Source: a bacterium (GTDB taxonomy: Bacteria > Actinomycetota > Thermoleophilia > Solirubrobacterales > Solirubrobacteraceae). Taken from it: a DNA stretch of 64,000 nt. The notes under the pieces were generated by a model. It had not been told where the DNA came from, ran no database searches, and saw only the letters and a program-made list of their open reading frames with translations. Positions 51,224-60,461 of the stretch are shown here, piece by piece. Numbering within the stretch: position 1 is the stretch's first letter; each line of letters opens with the position of its first letter. A program made the translations under genes and the position numbers. The stretch covers positions 62,001 through 126,000 of the forward strand of contig JAJPKQ010000017.1 of the NCBI GenBank assembly GCA_021323635.1, written 5' to 3'.

Positions 51224-54200
51224 CTACGCCGCGCGGTCGAGCGCGCCGGCGGCAAAGCGCCGATCGAGAAACTCGGTGACCTCTTCGACCGGCATCGGGT
51301 GGCAGAGCAGGTAGCCCTGTGCATGGTCGCAGCCGAGCTTCTGCAGCTCGCGCAGCTGGGCATCCGTCTCAACGCCCTCGCCCACGACGGAGAACCCGAG
51401 CGCCCGGCACATCTCGACGATCGCTCGCATGATCGCTGCGTCCTGCGTATTTGTGCCAAGACCGTCGATGAACGAGCGGTCGACCTTCACGGCGCTCAGC
51501 GGAAAGCGCCGCAGATAGCTGAGCGATGAGTAGCCGGTGCCGAAGTCGTCCAGCACCAGCGGCAGCCCGTGCGCATCGAGCTCGCGCAGCACATCGAGCG
51601 AGGACTTCGTTCCGTCGATGAGCACGCTCTCGGTGACCTCAAGCCCAAGCGTGTTCGGCAGCAGACGACTGCGTCTGGCTATCTCCACCGCCTGCGCGGG
51701 AAACTTGATGTCAGCCAGCTGCGCACCTGAGACGTTGACGTAGATCCGCAGTGGCGTAGCGTAGCGCTGCTGCCAGAGCGCACACTGCGCAGAAGCCTGC
51801 TCGAGCACGTGCAGCCCGAGCTCCCCGATCAAGCCGGTCTCCTCAGCGATCGGAATGAACTCGAGCGGAGGCACCAGCCCGTGCTCAGGATGGCGCCAGC
51901 GCACGAGCGCCTCGGCCGCGACCGGGATGCCACTTGCCGTATCTATGATCGGCTGGTAGTGGACCTCGAGCTGTCCGCGGTCGAGCGCATGGCGCAGCTC
52001 GTTCTCGGTGCGCAGCCGCGTGACAAGCTGATCACGAATGGTCGCATCGAAGAGCTCATAGCGACCACGTCCGGCTTCCTTGGCCCGATGCACCGCAGCG
52101 TCTGCGTCACGGAGCAGCGAGGCAGCCGTGTCGTCGCCGCCGTCGGCAACGGCGATGCCGATGCTTGCGCTCAGCTGGTGCTCCGCCTCGCCAAGCGGCA
52201 GTGGGCGCCGGATCGCGCTGCCGAGGCGTTCAGCAAGCTCAACCGCGTTGCGCGGCCCGTCTTCGCTTTCACTGACGACAAGGAATTCATCGCCGCCGAG
52301 GCGTGCGATCGTGTCGCTGGGTCGAAGCGTCTCATCGAGACGGGCGGCCAGCGCGACGAGCACCTGGTCGCCGGCGCCGTGCCCAAGCGAGTCGTTGATG
52401 AGCTTGAAGCGATCGATGTCAAGGAGCAGCACGGTGACGTCTATGCCGTCGCGACGACGGCGCGCCAGTGCGCGATCGATGCGGTCGAGCGCAAGCGTTC
52501 GATTTGGAAAGCCGGTGAGGTTGTCATGCAGCGCCGCGTGCTTGGCAGAGTCCTCCTTGCGCTCACGCTCCGCCGCCGCAGAGATCACGTTGGCGATGGC
52601 GACCATGAAATTGATGTCGTCCCGGCTGAAGCTGCGCCGGCGGCTTGAATGTGCGCTCAAGATGCCGAAGGGCTGCTCAGGGCCCTCGATGATCGCCGTG
52701 ATGCCGCTGAGCATTCCCTGTTCAAGCAGCAGCGTCGGGTCAAAGCGTGTCTCGCTGCGAAGATCCGCGACCGCGACGGCTGATCGCATGTTCAAGGTGT
52801 ACCCGGCCTGCGTGCGCGCCCCGGCAGGTACCACGCTGGGGCCATGGCTGTAGCCGACGCTTGCGATCATGTCAAGGGCCTGCCCGTTGTCACGCAGGCG
52901 CAGCACCGTGCATAGCTCGACATCAAGAGACTTGGCGACAGCTGCGACCGCCTCGTCGAGCAGCACGCCCTGATCGTGCTCACGGAGCGCAAGCTGCCCA
53001 AGCTGGGCGACGGCGTCGTGCTGGCGCGCGTGCTGGCTGAGCCGTCTGTCGATCTCACGCGCATCGGGCGCCGCGCTCGCGACAATCTCGATCCGGCCGC
53101 GCGCCCGACGACTCCCTCGATATCCGCTGCGGCGCATCGCACGCTCCAGAGCCCTGATCACCCCCCGCCGCCCGGCAGCTTGCTCCCAGCATGAGACGAC
53201 GTCGGCTCCCTGGCGCCGCTTGGAGGCGGCCATGGCATTGCGAGCACGCTTCACCGCCTCCTTCGCCGAGAGCGACTCGCCGTCAAAGAACGCGAGGCCT
53301 AAGCTTGCTCGCGGCGTGACGCTGCCGCCGAGGAGCTCAGCCTTCACGCCCAGGGAGGACGCGATGCGCCGCGCCACGCCTTCAGCGGCCGCCGGCGTGC
53401 CTGCGTCCGGCAGCAGCACGAGAAAGTCGTCCCCACCGAGACGCCCGATCACATCCTGCTCGCGCGCGGCGTTGCGCAGGCGCTCTGCTGTCAGCGCCAG
53501 CAGCTCGTCGCCCGCGCTGTGCCCAAGCGCTTCGTTGACCGAGCGCAGGTCGTCAACGTCAACGTAGATGAGGGCGGTGCAGCTGGAGTCCCTGCGCTCG
53601 AGCTCGCGTTGCAGCTCAGCGAGGATCGAATCCCGCGGCTGGCAGCGCGTGAGCGGGTCAAGGCTCGGGCGCGGCTCGGGCGTACTCGCCGAGCGGCGTG
53701 CGCCGCCGCCGTCAAAGAAGCTGATGATGGCTCCGCTCACCTCGCGGGCGCCGTCGCGAAGCACCCTGATTTCCGTCTGTGCTCGACGCCAGCCACCGGT
53801 GCGCACGCCCACGTCAACCTCGGCCGTGAGGTCTTCGCCTCCGCCCAGCGCGCGCTCGAGCGTCTCCTCAAAGGACTTGATCGACTCCTCGCTCAGCGAG
53901 CCGAGAAGCTCACGAAGGGAGCTGCCATGCTTGCTTTGGGCGGTGACCGACGGCACGCTGCGGCTTGCCGTGCTGCCCGCGCCGACGCTGAGCCCGCCGT
54001 TGAGCATCTCCAGCAGCTGGCTGTTGTAGTAGACGACATTGCGCTCTCGATCCACTTGCAGGAGCCCGTCAGGGCTGCCCTCGACGACGCGGCGCAGCAG
54101 CTCGCTCTTTGCCTGCAGCTCCTCGATCGCCGCCATCTCGGCTGATACGTCGACCATTTCAAGCAGCACATGCTGGCGTTCGGGATTGTTGAGGTGATTG

Positions 54201-54862
54201 TGCAGGGTAATCTCAAGCCAGACGTACTGTCCGTCCTTGCGCCTGCGCCGAGAGCGAAATCGCTGAGGGCGATGAGTGGAGAGCATCGCGATCCAATACT
54301 CGACGGTGATCGTCTGATCGTCGGGGTGGACCTGATCGAGGATGGGCTTGCCGATCACATCCTCGGGGCCGTAGCCCAACATGTCCGTGAAGGCGTCGTC
54401 AATGTCGAGCACGATGCCATCCCCCGCCTCCGTGATCCAGCAAGACCGCGGCACGAGCTTCTCGAAGTCACCAGGCTGCTCATCCGTCCCGTTCGCTGCC
54501 TCGACAGTGTCGGGCAGCAGGCCGGCCAACACGATGCCGTGGACCTCGCGGATGTCGATGAAGTACAGCGTCGCCCAGTGCGAGGGCTTTGAGAGAAGGC
54601 GCACCCTCGCCTCTGCGGTACCAACATCCAGAACGCGTCGCCAAGCCTCAACGACCGTCAATCGATCTTCGGCGAGCACGACGTCGGTGACGGATCTTCC
54701 CTCGATGGCTCCCTGGCCCCAAAGTCCCACCGACTGCGGCACTGGCACAATCAGACCGTCGCTCTGAAGGCCGCACACCAGCGCGTCGGGATGCTCGCGC
54801 AGAAATGCTTCCATCGCGCGTTCGACGTTTTGGACGTTGTGCTTAGAGCGCGCTGACATCAT
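51224..54862 (-). CDS. PAS-GGDEF-GAF-GGDEF-EAL cyclic-di-GMP protein
   Basis: A 1212-residue cytosolic sensor. PAS domains lie at about 135-245 (CWITEAGDGIVLDIDDAFTD, DQVHPDD) and 255-385; a first GGDEF domain at about 405-565 has GGDDF (476-480) in place of GGDEF; a GAF domain spans about 620-770 (LCTVLRLRDNGQALDMIASV); a second GGDEF domain (about 775-935) keeps RLGGDEF (856-860) with DIDRFKLINDSLGHGAGDQV; the EAL domain (about 945-1200) has EALVRWRHPEHG, NVSGAQL, DDFGTGYSSLSYL and GEGVET, so phosphodiesterase residues are intact. Two cyclase modules in one chain are rare; the first is probably regulatory. No TM segments. Divergent from another c-di-GMP gene. Confidence 0.93.
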   Translation of the reverse strand: MMSARSKHNVQNVERAMEAFLREHPDALVCGLQSDGLIVPVPQSVGLWGQGAIEGRSVTDVVLAEDRLTVVEAWRRVLDVGTAEARVRLLSKPSHWATLYFIDIREVHGIVLAGLLPDTVEAANGTDEQPGDFEKLVPRSCWITEAGDGIVLDIDDAFTDMLGYGPEDVIGKPILDQVHPDDQTITVEYWIAMLSTHRPQRFRSRRRRKDGQYVWLEITLHNHLNNPERQHVLLEMVDVSAEMAAIEELQAKSELLRRVVEGSPDGLLQVDRERNVVYYNSQLLEMLNGGLSVGAGSTASRSVPSVTAQSKHGSSLRELLGSLSEESIKSFEETLERALGGGEDLTAEVDVGVRTGGWRRAQTEIRVLRDGAREVSGAIISFFDGGGARRSASTPEPRPSLDPLTRCQPRDSILAELQRELERRDSSCTALIYVDVDDLRSVNEALGHSAGDELLALTAERLRNAAREQDVIGRLGGDDFLVLLPDAGTPAAAEGVARRIASSLGVKAELLGGSVTPRASLGLAFFDGESLSAKEAVKRARNAMAASKRRQGADVVSCWEQAAGRRGVIRALERAMRRSGYRGSRRARGRIEIVASAAPDAREIDRRLSQHARQHDAVAQLGQLALREHDQGVLLDEAVAAVAKSLDVELCTVLRLRDNGQALDMIASVGYSHGPSVVPAGARTQAGYTLNMRSAVAVADLRSETRFDPTLLLEQGMLSGITAIIEGPEQPFGILSAHSSRRRSFSRDDINFMVAIANVISAAAERERKEDSAKHAALHDNLTGFPNRTLALDRIDRALARRRRDGIDVTVLLLDIDRFKLINDSLGHGAGDQVLVALAARLDETLRPSDTIARLGGDEFLVVSESEDGPRNAVELAERLGSAIRRPLPLGEAEHQLSASIGIAVADGGDDTAASLLRDADAAVHRAKEAGRGRYELFDATIRDQLVTRLRTENELRHALDRGQLEVHYQPIIDTASGIPVAAEALVRWRHPEHGLVPPLEFIPIAEETGLIGELGLHVLEQASAQCALWQQRYATPLRIYVNVSGAQLADIKFPAQAVEIARRSRLLPNTLGLEVTESVLIDGTKSSLDVLRELDAHGLPLVLDDFGTGYSSLSYLRRFPLSAVKVDRSFIDGLGTNTQDAAIMRAIVEMCRALGFSVVGEGVETDAQLRELQKLGCDHAQGYLLCHPMPVEEVTEFLDRRFAAGALDRAA

Positions 54863-55243
54863 TTGGCAGATGGGGCCCTGTCAGAGCGCTCAGCGTGCCT
54901 CCAACACGTAGCAGGAGGCGAGAGCGCAGCGAATGGCGGGGATGTAAATGCTCCGTTCATAACCTCGAGACCTCGCAGGGGTTGATCGTCACGTTCTGTA
55001 GCGCCCATGAACACGATTGCGCCCACTAGACGGACGTTGTGTCGCGCGCGGGTCTGTATCGGCGTTGCCAAATCACGCTTGAGCGCCCGCCCACTTCGTT
55101 GCTCAGAACATGTGGCCATCGTCATCCAGCCGGCCGATTGCGCCCCTCATACGTTCGTCCACTCAGGCGGCTGTCGGTGCTAGCGCGGCGCTCACTGCGC
55201 CGAGGCACGACGTGATGCATAGTGAAGCTCGGGAGCATCGTCG
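54863..55243. other. 381-base divergent regulatory region, no gene
   Basis: Between the two divergent c-di-GMP genes. Short frames exist on both strands but lack ribosome sites and plausible protein features. GGGAG eight bases before the ATG at 55244 is the only clear signal. Promoters for both genes must lie here; I could not define them. Confidence 0.5.
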
Positions 55244-57010
55244 ATGACGCCGAGGGCGCATGATCGCAGCGCGATGCGAGGCCTCATACGGCGGCTGCCG
55301 CTGATCGTTGCGCTGCTGCTTGCGGCGACCGGAGCCATCGTCGTCGTTGATCTCTCGGCGCGTGCGGACTCCAGCCGGCGGGCACAGCTGGCGCTGGCGC
55401 GCATTCAGGACACCTTCAACGGCGTGGAGGCCGGCGCGGTCAGCGCCGCAACGGGCTTCTCGCAGAGCGTCGGTGCAGCCTCGATTACAAATCGCTACAC
55501 GCAGGCGGTCGAGAGCGGCCTGACATCCTTGAGACCGGCGAGCTCACAGCTGCGGGCGCTGCCACACGTCAGCGGCATCAGCGCGCTGGCGCGCGGCATC
55601 CGCGAGTACGTCGCGGCCGAGGAAGCTGGGCTGCAGAACCTGAGGCTGCATCCCACATCGCTTGAAGAAGCCGTCGACGGCCACCCCTCGACCACCGCGG
55701 TTGAAATCGCGCAGCGGCTTGCAGTGGCCGGCTCGGCTGCCCAGGAAGGCTTCGCGCAGGTGAACCGCGCATACGGCTCACGCGCCGAGACCGCCAGGGG
55801 CGAGGAGATCGCGGGCGCCAGCGCCGTGATCGCGCTGCTGCTGCTTGCCTTCGCCTTCTACTTCCGGCGCTCGCAAAGGCTCCACGAGCGCGTCGAGGGG
55901 CTGCTTGCCAAGAGCCGCCAGGAAGCGGTGACCGACCATCTGACAGCACTCGGCAATCGGCGCGCTTTGGATTGTGATCTCGAGGCGAAGCTGGCAGGGC
56001 TGCAGGATGGCGACAGCCTGCTGGTCGCCCTCTATGACCTCGACGGCTTCAAAAGCTACAACGACACCTTCGGCCACCAGGCCGGCGATGCCCTGCTCAT
56101 GAGGCTCGGCGCCAATCTGCGTCGGGCGGCGGAGGGCATCGGCACCGTCTACCGCATGGGAGGCGACGAGTTCTGCCTGCTTGCCGCGTGCGACGAGAGC
56201 CGCGCAGAGGAGGTGGCCCAGCGCGTCGCGACAGCGCTTGCGGAGGCCGGCGAGCGCTTCACGATCGCAGCGTCATTTGGCTGCTGCTGTCTGCCTGCGG
56301 AGGCAAGCACGACAACCGACGCCTTGCGTCTTGCCGATCAGCGCCTATACCGACAGAAGGGCAGCAAGCGCGCGACGGTGGTTGGCGAGCTCACCGCTGC
56401 GCTTGCAGCGGCGATGGCGGAGCACGAAGCCGATCCGCAGCAGCAGACCACCGAGATATGCGAGCTTGCGCGTCGAACTGCCGAGGAGCTCGAACTCGAC
56501 AGCGCCGAGGTGGCACGGATCGGCGTTGCCGCCAGGCTCTACAACATCGGCAAGCTCGGCATCCCTGACTCGGTGCTTGCGAAGCCCGCGCAGCAGCTCG
56601 AGGAGGACGAGCGCGCTTTCATTCGCCGCCACCCCTTGATCGGCGCCCGCATCGTCAGCTCCGCTCCGTCGCTCTCGGATCTGGCGCCGATCGTGCGCAG
56701 CAGCTACGAGCGCTACGACGGCAGCGGCTACCCGGAGGGCTTGAGCGGCGAGCAGATCCCGATGGGCGCGCGCATCATCGCTGTCTGTGAGGCCTACTTC
56801 AGCTTCGCCCGAGATGGCGGGGACGGCTCTTGCACTCCCGGCGCAGCGAGCGCGCTCGCCGCGATCGAAGGCCAGACCGGCGCATGGTTTGATCCCGGAG
56901 TCGTGCGCGCGTTTGCGAGCGCGCTGCGCGCCGAGTCGACGCGGGCAAACGCCAGCGACCGAGACGCCGCCGCCCGCAATGGGAGCCTCGCTCCGACTTC
57001 GTCCCGCTGA
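55244..57010 (+). CDS. Membrane GGDEF protein with degenerate HD-GYP domain
   Basis: A 588-residue protein with GGGAG eight bases before its ATG. Two TM helices (LPLIVALLLAATGAIVVVDL and ASAVIALLLLAFAFYF) enclose an extracytoplasmic region of about 155 residues. GGDEF (306-310) follows with TDHLTALGNRRALD and DLDGFKSYND, so it should be an active diguanylate cyclase. The C-terminal HD-GYP-like domain keeps IGKLGIPDSVLAKP and ERYDGSGYPEGL, but the HD pair is Tyr433-Asn434 and the HHE motif is Ser-Tyr-Glu, so metal binding and phosphodiesterase activity are probably lost. It is likely a sensor or allosteric domain. Confidence 0.88.
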   Translation: MTPRAHDRSAMRGLIRRLPLIVALLLAATGAIVVVDLSARADSSRRAQLALARIQDTFNGVEAGAVSAATGFSQSVGAASITNRYTQAVESGLTSLRPASSQLRALPHVSGISALARGIREYVAAEEAGLQNLRLHPTSLEEAVDGHPSTTAVEIAQRLAVAGSAAQEGFAQVNRAYGSRAETARGEEIAGASAVIALLLLAFAFYFRRSQRLHERVEGLLAKSRQEAVTDHLTALGNRRALDCDLEAKLAGLQDGDSLLVALYDLDGFKSYNDTFGHQAGDALLMRLGANLRRAAEGIGTVYRMGGDEFCLLAACDESRAEEVAQRVATALAEAGERFTIAASFGCCCLPAEASTTTDALRLADQRLYRQKGSKRATVVGELTAALAAAMAEHEADPQQQTTEICELARRTAEELELDSAEVARIGVAARLYNIGKLGIPDSVLAKPAQQLEEDERAFIRRHPLIGARIVSSAPSLSDLAPIVRSSYERYDGSGYPEGLSGEQIPMGARIIAVCEAYFSFARDGGDGSCTPGAASALAAIEGQTGAWFDPGVVRAFASALRAESTRANASDRDAAARNGSLAPTSSR

Positions 57011-57413
57011 GCATCAGGGCAGCTGCGCCAGGCGCGCACCGCTAGCGTCTGACCTCCCGCTGAACCGCAACAAGGAGCGCAGGCTGCCAACAGTCCGAGT
57101 CGCGACGGGTCAGGCGGCTGTCTGGGCCCCGAGCGCTGCAACGACGACTCGGGCGATGTCATGGTCTTCGATCAGCTCGGCGACGCGGTCAACCGCGGCG
57201 AGCGGCGCCGGGCGCGATCCGGTGCGAGGCGACGAGGTCGACGCTGCAGATGACGGCGCTCTGCCCAGGCTATGACGCAACCGGCTGCTGAGCGGAGTGC
57301 GACTCCGTTGGATCGGCGGCAGAGCCTGCGGGCGCCCAGCGCGTCCCCCCGAGGGTGCGGCGCGACGCTCGCGGTGTAGCACACAGCAGTGGGCTGGTGT
57401 TACACATTCTGCT
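57011..57413. other. 403 bases without a supported gene
   Basis: No frame here has convincing features. On the minus strand a short segment, AAVDRVAELIEDHDIARVVV, looks protein-like but is isolated. The region belongs to the decayed stretch that follows and ends in the inverted repeat before the vapB remnant. Confidence 0.4.
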
Positions 57414-57416
57414 GTG
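57382..57416. promoter_or_regulatory. Inverted repeat over the vapB start
   Basis: CACAGCAG (57382-57389) and CTGCTGTG (57409-57416) flank a 19-base spacer that itself holds GTGTTACAC. The right arm overlaps the GTG start codon. This is the expected position for an antitoxin autoregulatory operator and has survived although the genes are broken. Confidence 0.45.
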
Positions 57417-57766
57417 CCTACTCGCTACCGACATTTCGGTGTGCCGCTCGATCCGGAGCTTGACGATGCCTTGAAGCTGGCCGCGTCCGATCTGCGCGGC
57501 ACCTCTCAGGCAGCGAGGCTGCGCTAGCTCACGTTGCTCGGCGCCAACTCGATCGGAGCGCCGAGTGGGCGCCTGCGCCGAGCAAGCGCGGCGCTCGATC
57601 AGCTTGGCGCGACTCCGGCTCGGGCGGATCTACTTGCCACATCACGCCGGCTGCTACGCCGCCGCGGACCTTCCGCCGGCCGCGAAAGCGCAAGCGAGAG
57701 CCTGCGGTGGGCACGCGGCCCGCGCCGATCGCAAGCTCTGCGCGCAGCGGCCCACTCGCCAGGGCG
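57414..57766 (+). pseudogene. VapB-type antitoxin with internal amber codon
   Basis: GTG opens PTRYRHFGVPLDPELDDALK, LAASDLRGTSQAARLR, then TAG (57525-57527). The same frame continues as LTLLGANSIGAP and ALDQLGATPARADLLATSRR, the expected rest of this antitoxin type, so a single CAG to TAG change would explain the break. The toxin that follows is also damaged. Confidence 0.65.
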
Positions 57767-58155
57767 ACCATCTATCTGGATGGTTCAGCGGCGGTCAAGC
57801 CGCTGATCGCCGAGCAGGAGAGCGAAGCGTTGCTGTCGTTCCCTTCGAGCTGGCCGCTGCGCGTCTCAAGCGCAGTGCCGCGCATTGAGCCACATGCGTC
57901 TGCCACCGGCAGGGCATTCCCGCGCTCGAGGCCGATGAGCCGCTTGCCGGCATCCGCCCGCTGCCGACGGCGCCGGACGTGCTGCGCAGCGCGCGCCACG
58001 CGTTCTCTCCACCCAATCGAGCGCTCGTCGCGCTGCACTTGGCAGCGGCGGAGCAGGCGAAAAACAAAATCGGCTGCTTTGTCTCTTACGACACCACAAG
58101 GTGCGCGTCCGCAGCGGCGCTCGGTTGGCGGGTAGCTGCGCTGGCAGCGCCGTAG
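57767..58155 (+). pseudogene. VapC-type PIN toxin with a frameshift
   Basis: TIYLDGSAAVKPLIAEQESE (first PIN Asp) and LRVSSAVPRIE are in one frame up to about 57890; the rest, ADEPLAGIRPLPTAPDVLRS, PPNRALVALHLAAAEQ and GCFVSYDTTRCASAAALGWR, is in another frame and ends at TAG 58153-58155. The second segment has lost the usual Asp in the S-L-D-A-L-H motif (here NRALVALH), so it has decayed beyond the frameshift. Confidence 0.65.
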
Positions 58156-58689
58156 GGGCAGCTTGGCAATAGCAGCAGGAGAGCGGCGCGGCGCGGAGTT
58201 CGGGGCGCCCCCCGGCAGCGACGCGCGCTGTCGTAGAGCCGGTGATGTCCGCACAGCACGGCGAGCGCCATGCCCAGGCTGCCTCGACAATGGCCCGCAT
58301 TGGACTTCGGACAAGAGAGTCCCCGCACTCCGATAGCGGTGGTGCGGTCATCGTGGTGATCTCCTCTGCTTGGTTTCTTGATCTACGAAGGACCCGGCGG
58401 TGGCCGCACTACGTGCTGGCCCATTCAGCGAGGTCGGGGCTTACACCACGTCCGTGGGCGCAACACCAAGCGTTTCCGTAGGCGAGCGCAGAGATCCACG
58501 CTACGCCTTGAGGCCGGCATGATCGCAAGGCCGTCTTGCGTAGCTACCTCGACTTCGAGATAATCAGAAAGTTACGCGCTGCGGCTGGTCGACTCATGAG
58601 ACTAACGCGCCGTGTCGACCGGCATCCCTCCGACCACGCTTCACCGGACGGAAGGGCTCTGCTCCCCTCCCCCACCGAAGGAGGCCAAC
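58156..58689. other. 534 bases of decayed or non-coding DNA
   Basis: No intact gene. On the minus strand an AGGAG followed by ATG near 58352 looks like a start site, but the frame behind it encodes nothing recognisable and is soon out of register; this may be the left end of a lost insertion sequence. The plus strand carries the strong ribosome site of the Rieske gene at the end. Confidence 0.4.
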
Positions 58690-59076
58690 GTGGCCGAGAC
58701 GGTCGTCAAGATCCCCATCAAGCCGATCCGCCTGATCGGCGTTGAAGGCCTCGACGAGCGGCAGGTGGCTGCTGTCGAGACGCCTTATGGAACACTAGCT
58801 GTCGGAATCAGCGCGGGCAAGCCGTTTGCTGAGTCCAACCGCTGCCGACACTTGTTTGCCAAGCTCGACGATGGCCGTATCGCCGAGGATGGCTGCCTGG
58901 AGTGCCCTTGGCACGCCGCGCGCTTTGACACCAGGACCGGCAAGATGACGCGCGGTCCCCGGGGTATTTTCAAGCCGTGGGGCGGCCTTGTCAAGCGGAC
59001 GACCGGCTCACGTCCGCTCAAAACCTTCCCCGTTGAGCTGCGCGAAGGGGCAATCTGGCTTCAGCCGGGAGCGTAA
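58690..59076 (+). CDS. Rieske [2Fe-2S] protein, single domain
   Basis: A 128-residue ferredoxin-like Rieske protein. Cys52-Arg-His54 and Cys72-Pro-Trp-His75 are the two ligand pairs (C-x-H and C-x-x-H), within AESNRCRHLFAKL and CLECPWHAARFD. It has no signal peptide or TM helix, so it is a soluble electron carrier or a component of an oxygenase or nitrite reductase small subunit. GAAGGAGG lies five bases before the GTG, one of the strongest ribosome sites in the window, and fixes the start against a GTG 26 codons earlier. It stands alone between degraded mobile genes, with no oxygenase partner. Confidence 0.88.
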   Translation: MAETVVKIPIKPIRLIGVEGLDERQVAAVETPYGTLAVGISAGKPFAESNRCRHLFAKLDDGRIAEDGCLECPWHAARFDTRTGKMTRGPRGIFKPWGGLVKRTTGSRPLKTFPVELREGAIWLQPGA

Positions 59077-59182
59077 TGCCTGAGGGAGCTGCTCGGCGCA
59101 TCGGAGAGTCCAAGTTGCAGCGTTCTGTACGGTGCGCCCGATTACGACACCAGCCGTTTGACAACGTTTATGCTGCCGGATT

Positions 59183-60373
59183 CTAGCTTTCGCCGAAGGC
59201 GCTCAGCGGATGGTTCTCGCGTAGGTACTCGGCGAACAGCGGCACAGTGAAGTCGAGTCGTCCCCGGCGTGGTGCCCAGATAATGCCCTTCTGAATCAGT
59301 GCGTCACGGAGGATGGAAACGCCGCGCTGGTCTCTGGCGCCGTAGGCGCGGGCGACCTCGCCGGTCGCGTATGGCGGTTCGCCGAGCGAGGCCATCGCGG
59401 CGAGATAGCGTTGCTCGGCGTCGGTAGCGAGTTGGAAGCGGGTGCCGAAGAAGTTACGCGCCAGCGAGTCGGTCACGATCTCGCGCACGGCATCGACGTC
59501 TGAGGTCGTGATCGGCGAGGTTTCGGCGTGGTTCCAGAGCTCCAAGCCGTACTCCTGCAGAAAGTAGGGGTAGCCGGCCGACTCGTGCAACACCGCCTGG
59601 GCTGCCTGCTCCTCCAACTCGACGCCACGAGCCGCGGCGGGCTGTATCAGCGCCGCTCGCGCGGCAGCGTCGCTGAGGCGGCCCAGTTCGTGGTACTCAA
59701 ATAGCCGATCGGCATATGGCTTGGCGGACATCAAACGGACTTGGAGGTCGGGTAGCCCGGCGCCTACGAGCGCAACGGGCAGTCCGCGCCGGCTGACGGC
59801 CTGGAACGCGATGCAGATCGCCGCCAGCGATGCGGAGTCGAGATTGTGCATCTCGTCAATCAGGAACAGGGCCCCAGCGCTTGTCGCCTGCGCAACCTCG
59901 CCGATCTCTTGCACCAGGTCCGAAAGGTCCTGCTCGGGATCGCCCGAGTCAGCGACCCCGGAGGCGGCGTCCACGTCGAGCTTGAACTGGACGCCTGCCG
60001 GGGCGACGATGCTAAACGCCTTGACGACGCTCAGCGCCCGGTCCACGCGCTCCTTGATCCGGTGTGGGCGGCTCATCTCGCGCAGCAGCCGTGCGGCCAT
60101 CCGCGCGAACGTCACGCGGAAGTCCGGCTGGGAGCCGACCTCCTGAACGTCGGTGCTCGCCCAGCCGGCCTCGCTGGCGAGCACGTCCAGCTCCATCAGC
60201 AAGACCGTTTTGCCAACGCCGCGCAGCCCCGAGTAGATCAGGCTGCGCTCGTATCTTCCCGCTGTCAGCCGCTCGATCAGGCCTTGGAAGTTCTCGAGGT
60301 CCCCGTCACGCCCGGCGAGCATCGGCGGCTTACGGCCCGCGCCGGGCGTATAGGGATTCTCGCGCTTCTGCAC
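59183..60373 (-). CDS. AAA/STAND-like ATPase
   Basis: A 396-residue ATPase of the archaeal-ATPase-like AAA group. Walker A is GLRGVGKT (49-56), Walker B ALFLIDEMHNLD (about 167-178), sensor-type GLPVALVGAGLP follows, and the C-terminal 120 residues form winged-helix-like elements (RYLAAMASLGEPPYATGEVA, LIQKGIIWAPRRGRLDFTVP). N-terminal residues RENPYTPGAGRKPPMLAGRD are typical of a family common in actinobacteria next to mobile elements. The function of the group is not settled; some relatives act in defence or plasmid maintenance. No partner gene is adjacent. Confidence 0.8.
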   Translation of the reverse strand: MQKRENPYTPGAGRKPPMLAGRDGDLENFQGLIERLTAGRYERSLIYSGLRGVGKTVLLMELDVLASEAGWASTDVQEVGSQPDFRVTFARMAARLLREMSRPHRIKERVDRALSVVKAFSIVAPAGVQFKLDVDAASGVADSGDPEQDLSDLVQEIGEVAQATSAGALFLIDEMHNLDSASLAAICIAFQAVSRRGLPVALVGAGLPDLQVRLMSAKPYADRLFEYHELGRLSDAAARAALIQPAAARGVELEEQAAQAVLHESAGYPYFLQEYGLELWNHAETSPITTSDVDAVREIVTDSLARNFFGTRFQLATDAEQRYLAAMASLGEPPYATGEVARAYGARDQRGVSILRDALIQKGIIWAPRRGRLDFTVPLFAEYLRENHPLSAFGES

Positions 60374-60461
60374 GCCCGTCTTTCTAGCACTTTCTATCGA
60401 GAGAACTTGCTGCGATAGAAATCCCTAGAAACCGCGGTGAGGAGCGCGGAGCGGCGCATCA

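Noticed and set aside
54859-55125. 88-codon minus-strand frame upstream of the PAS-GGDEF gene
   Set aside because: No ribosome site, no structure-like pattern, and irregular codon use.
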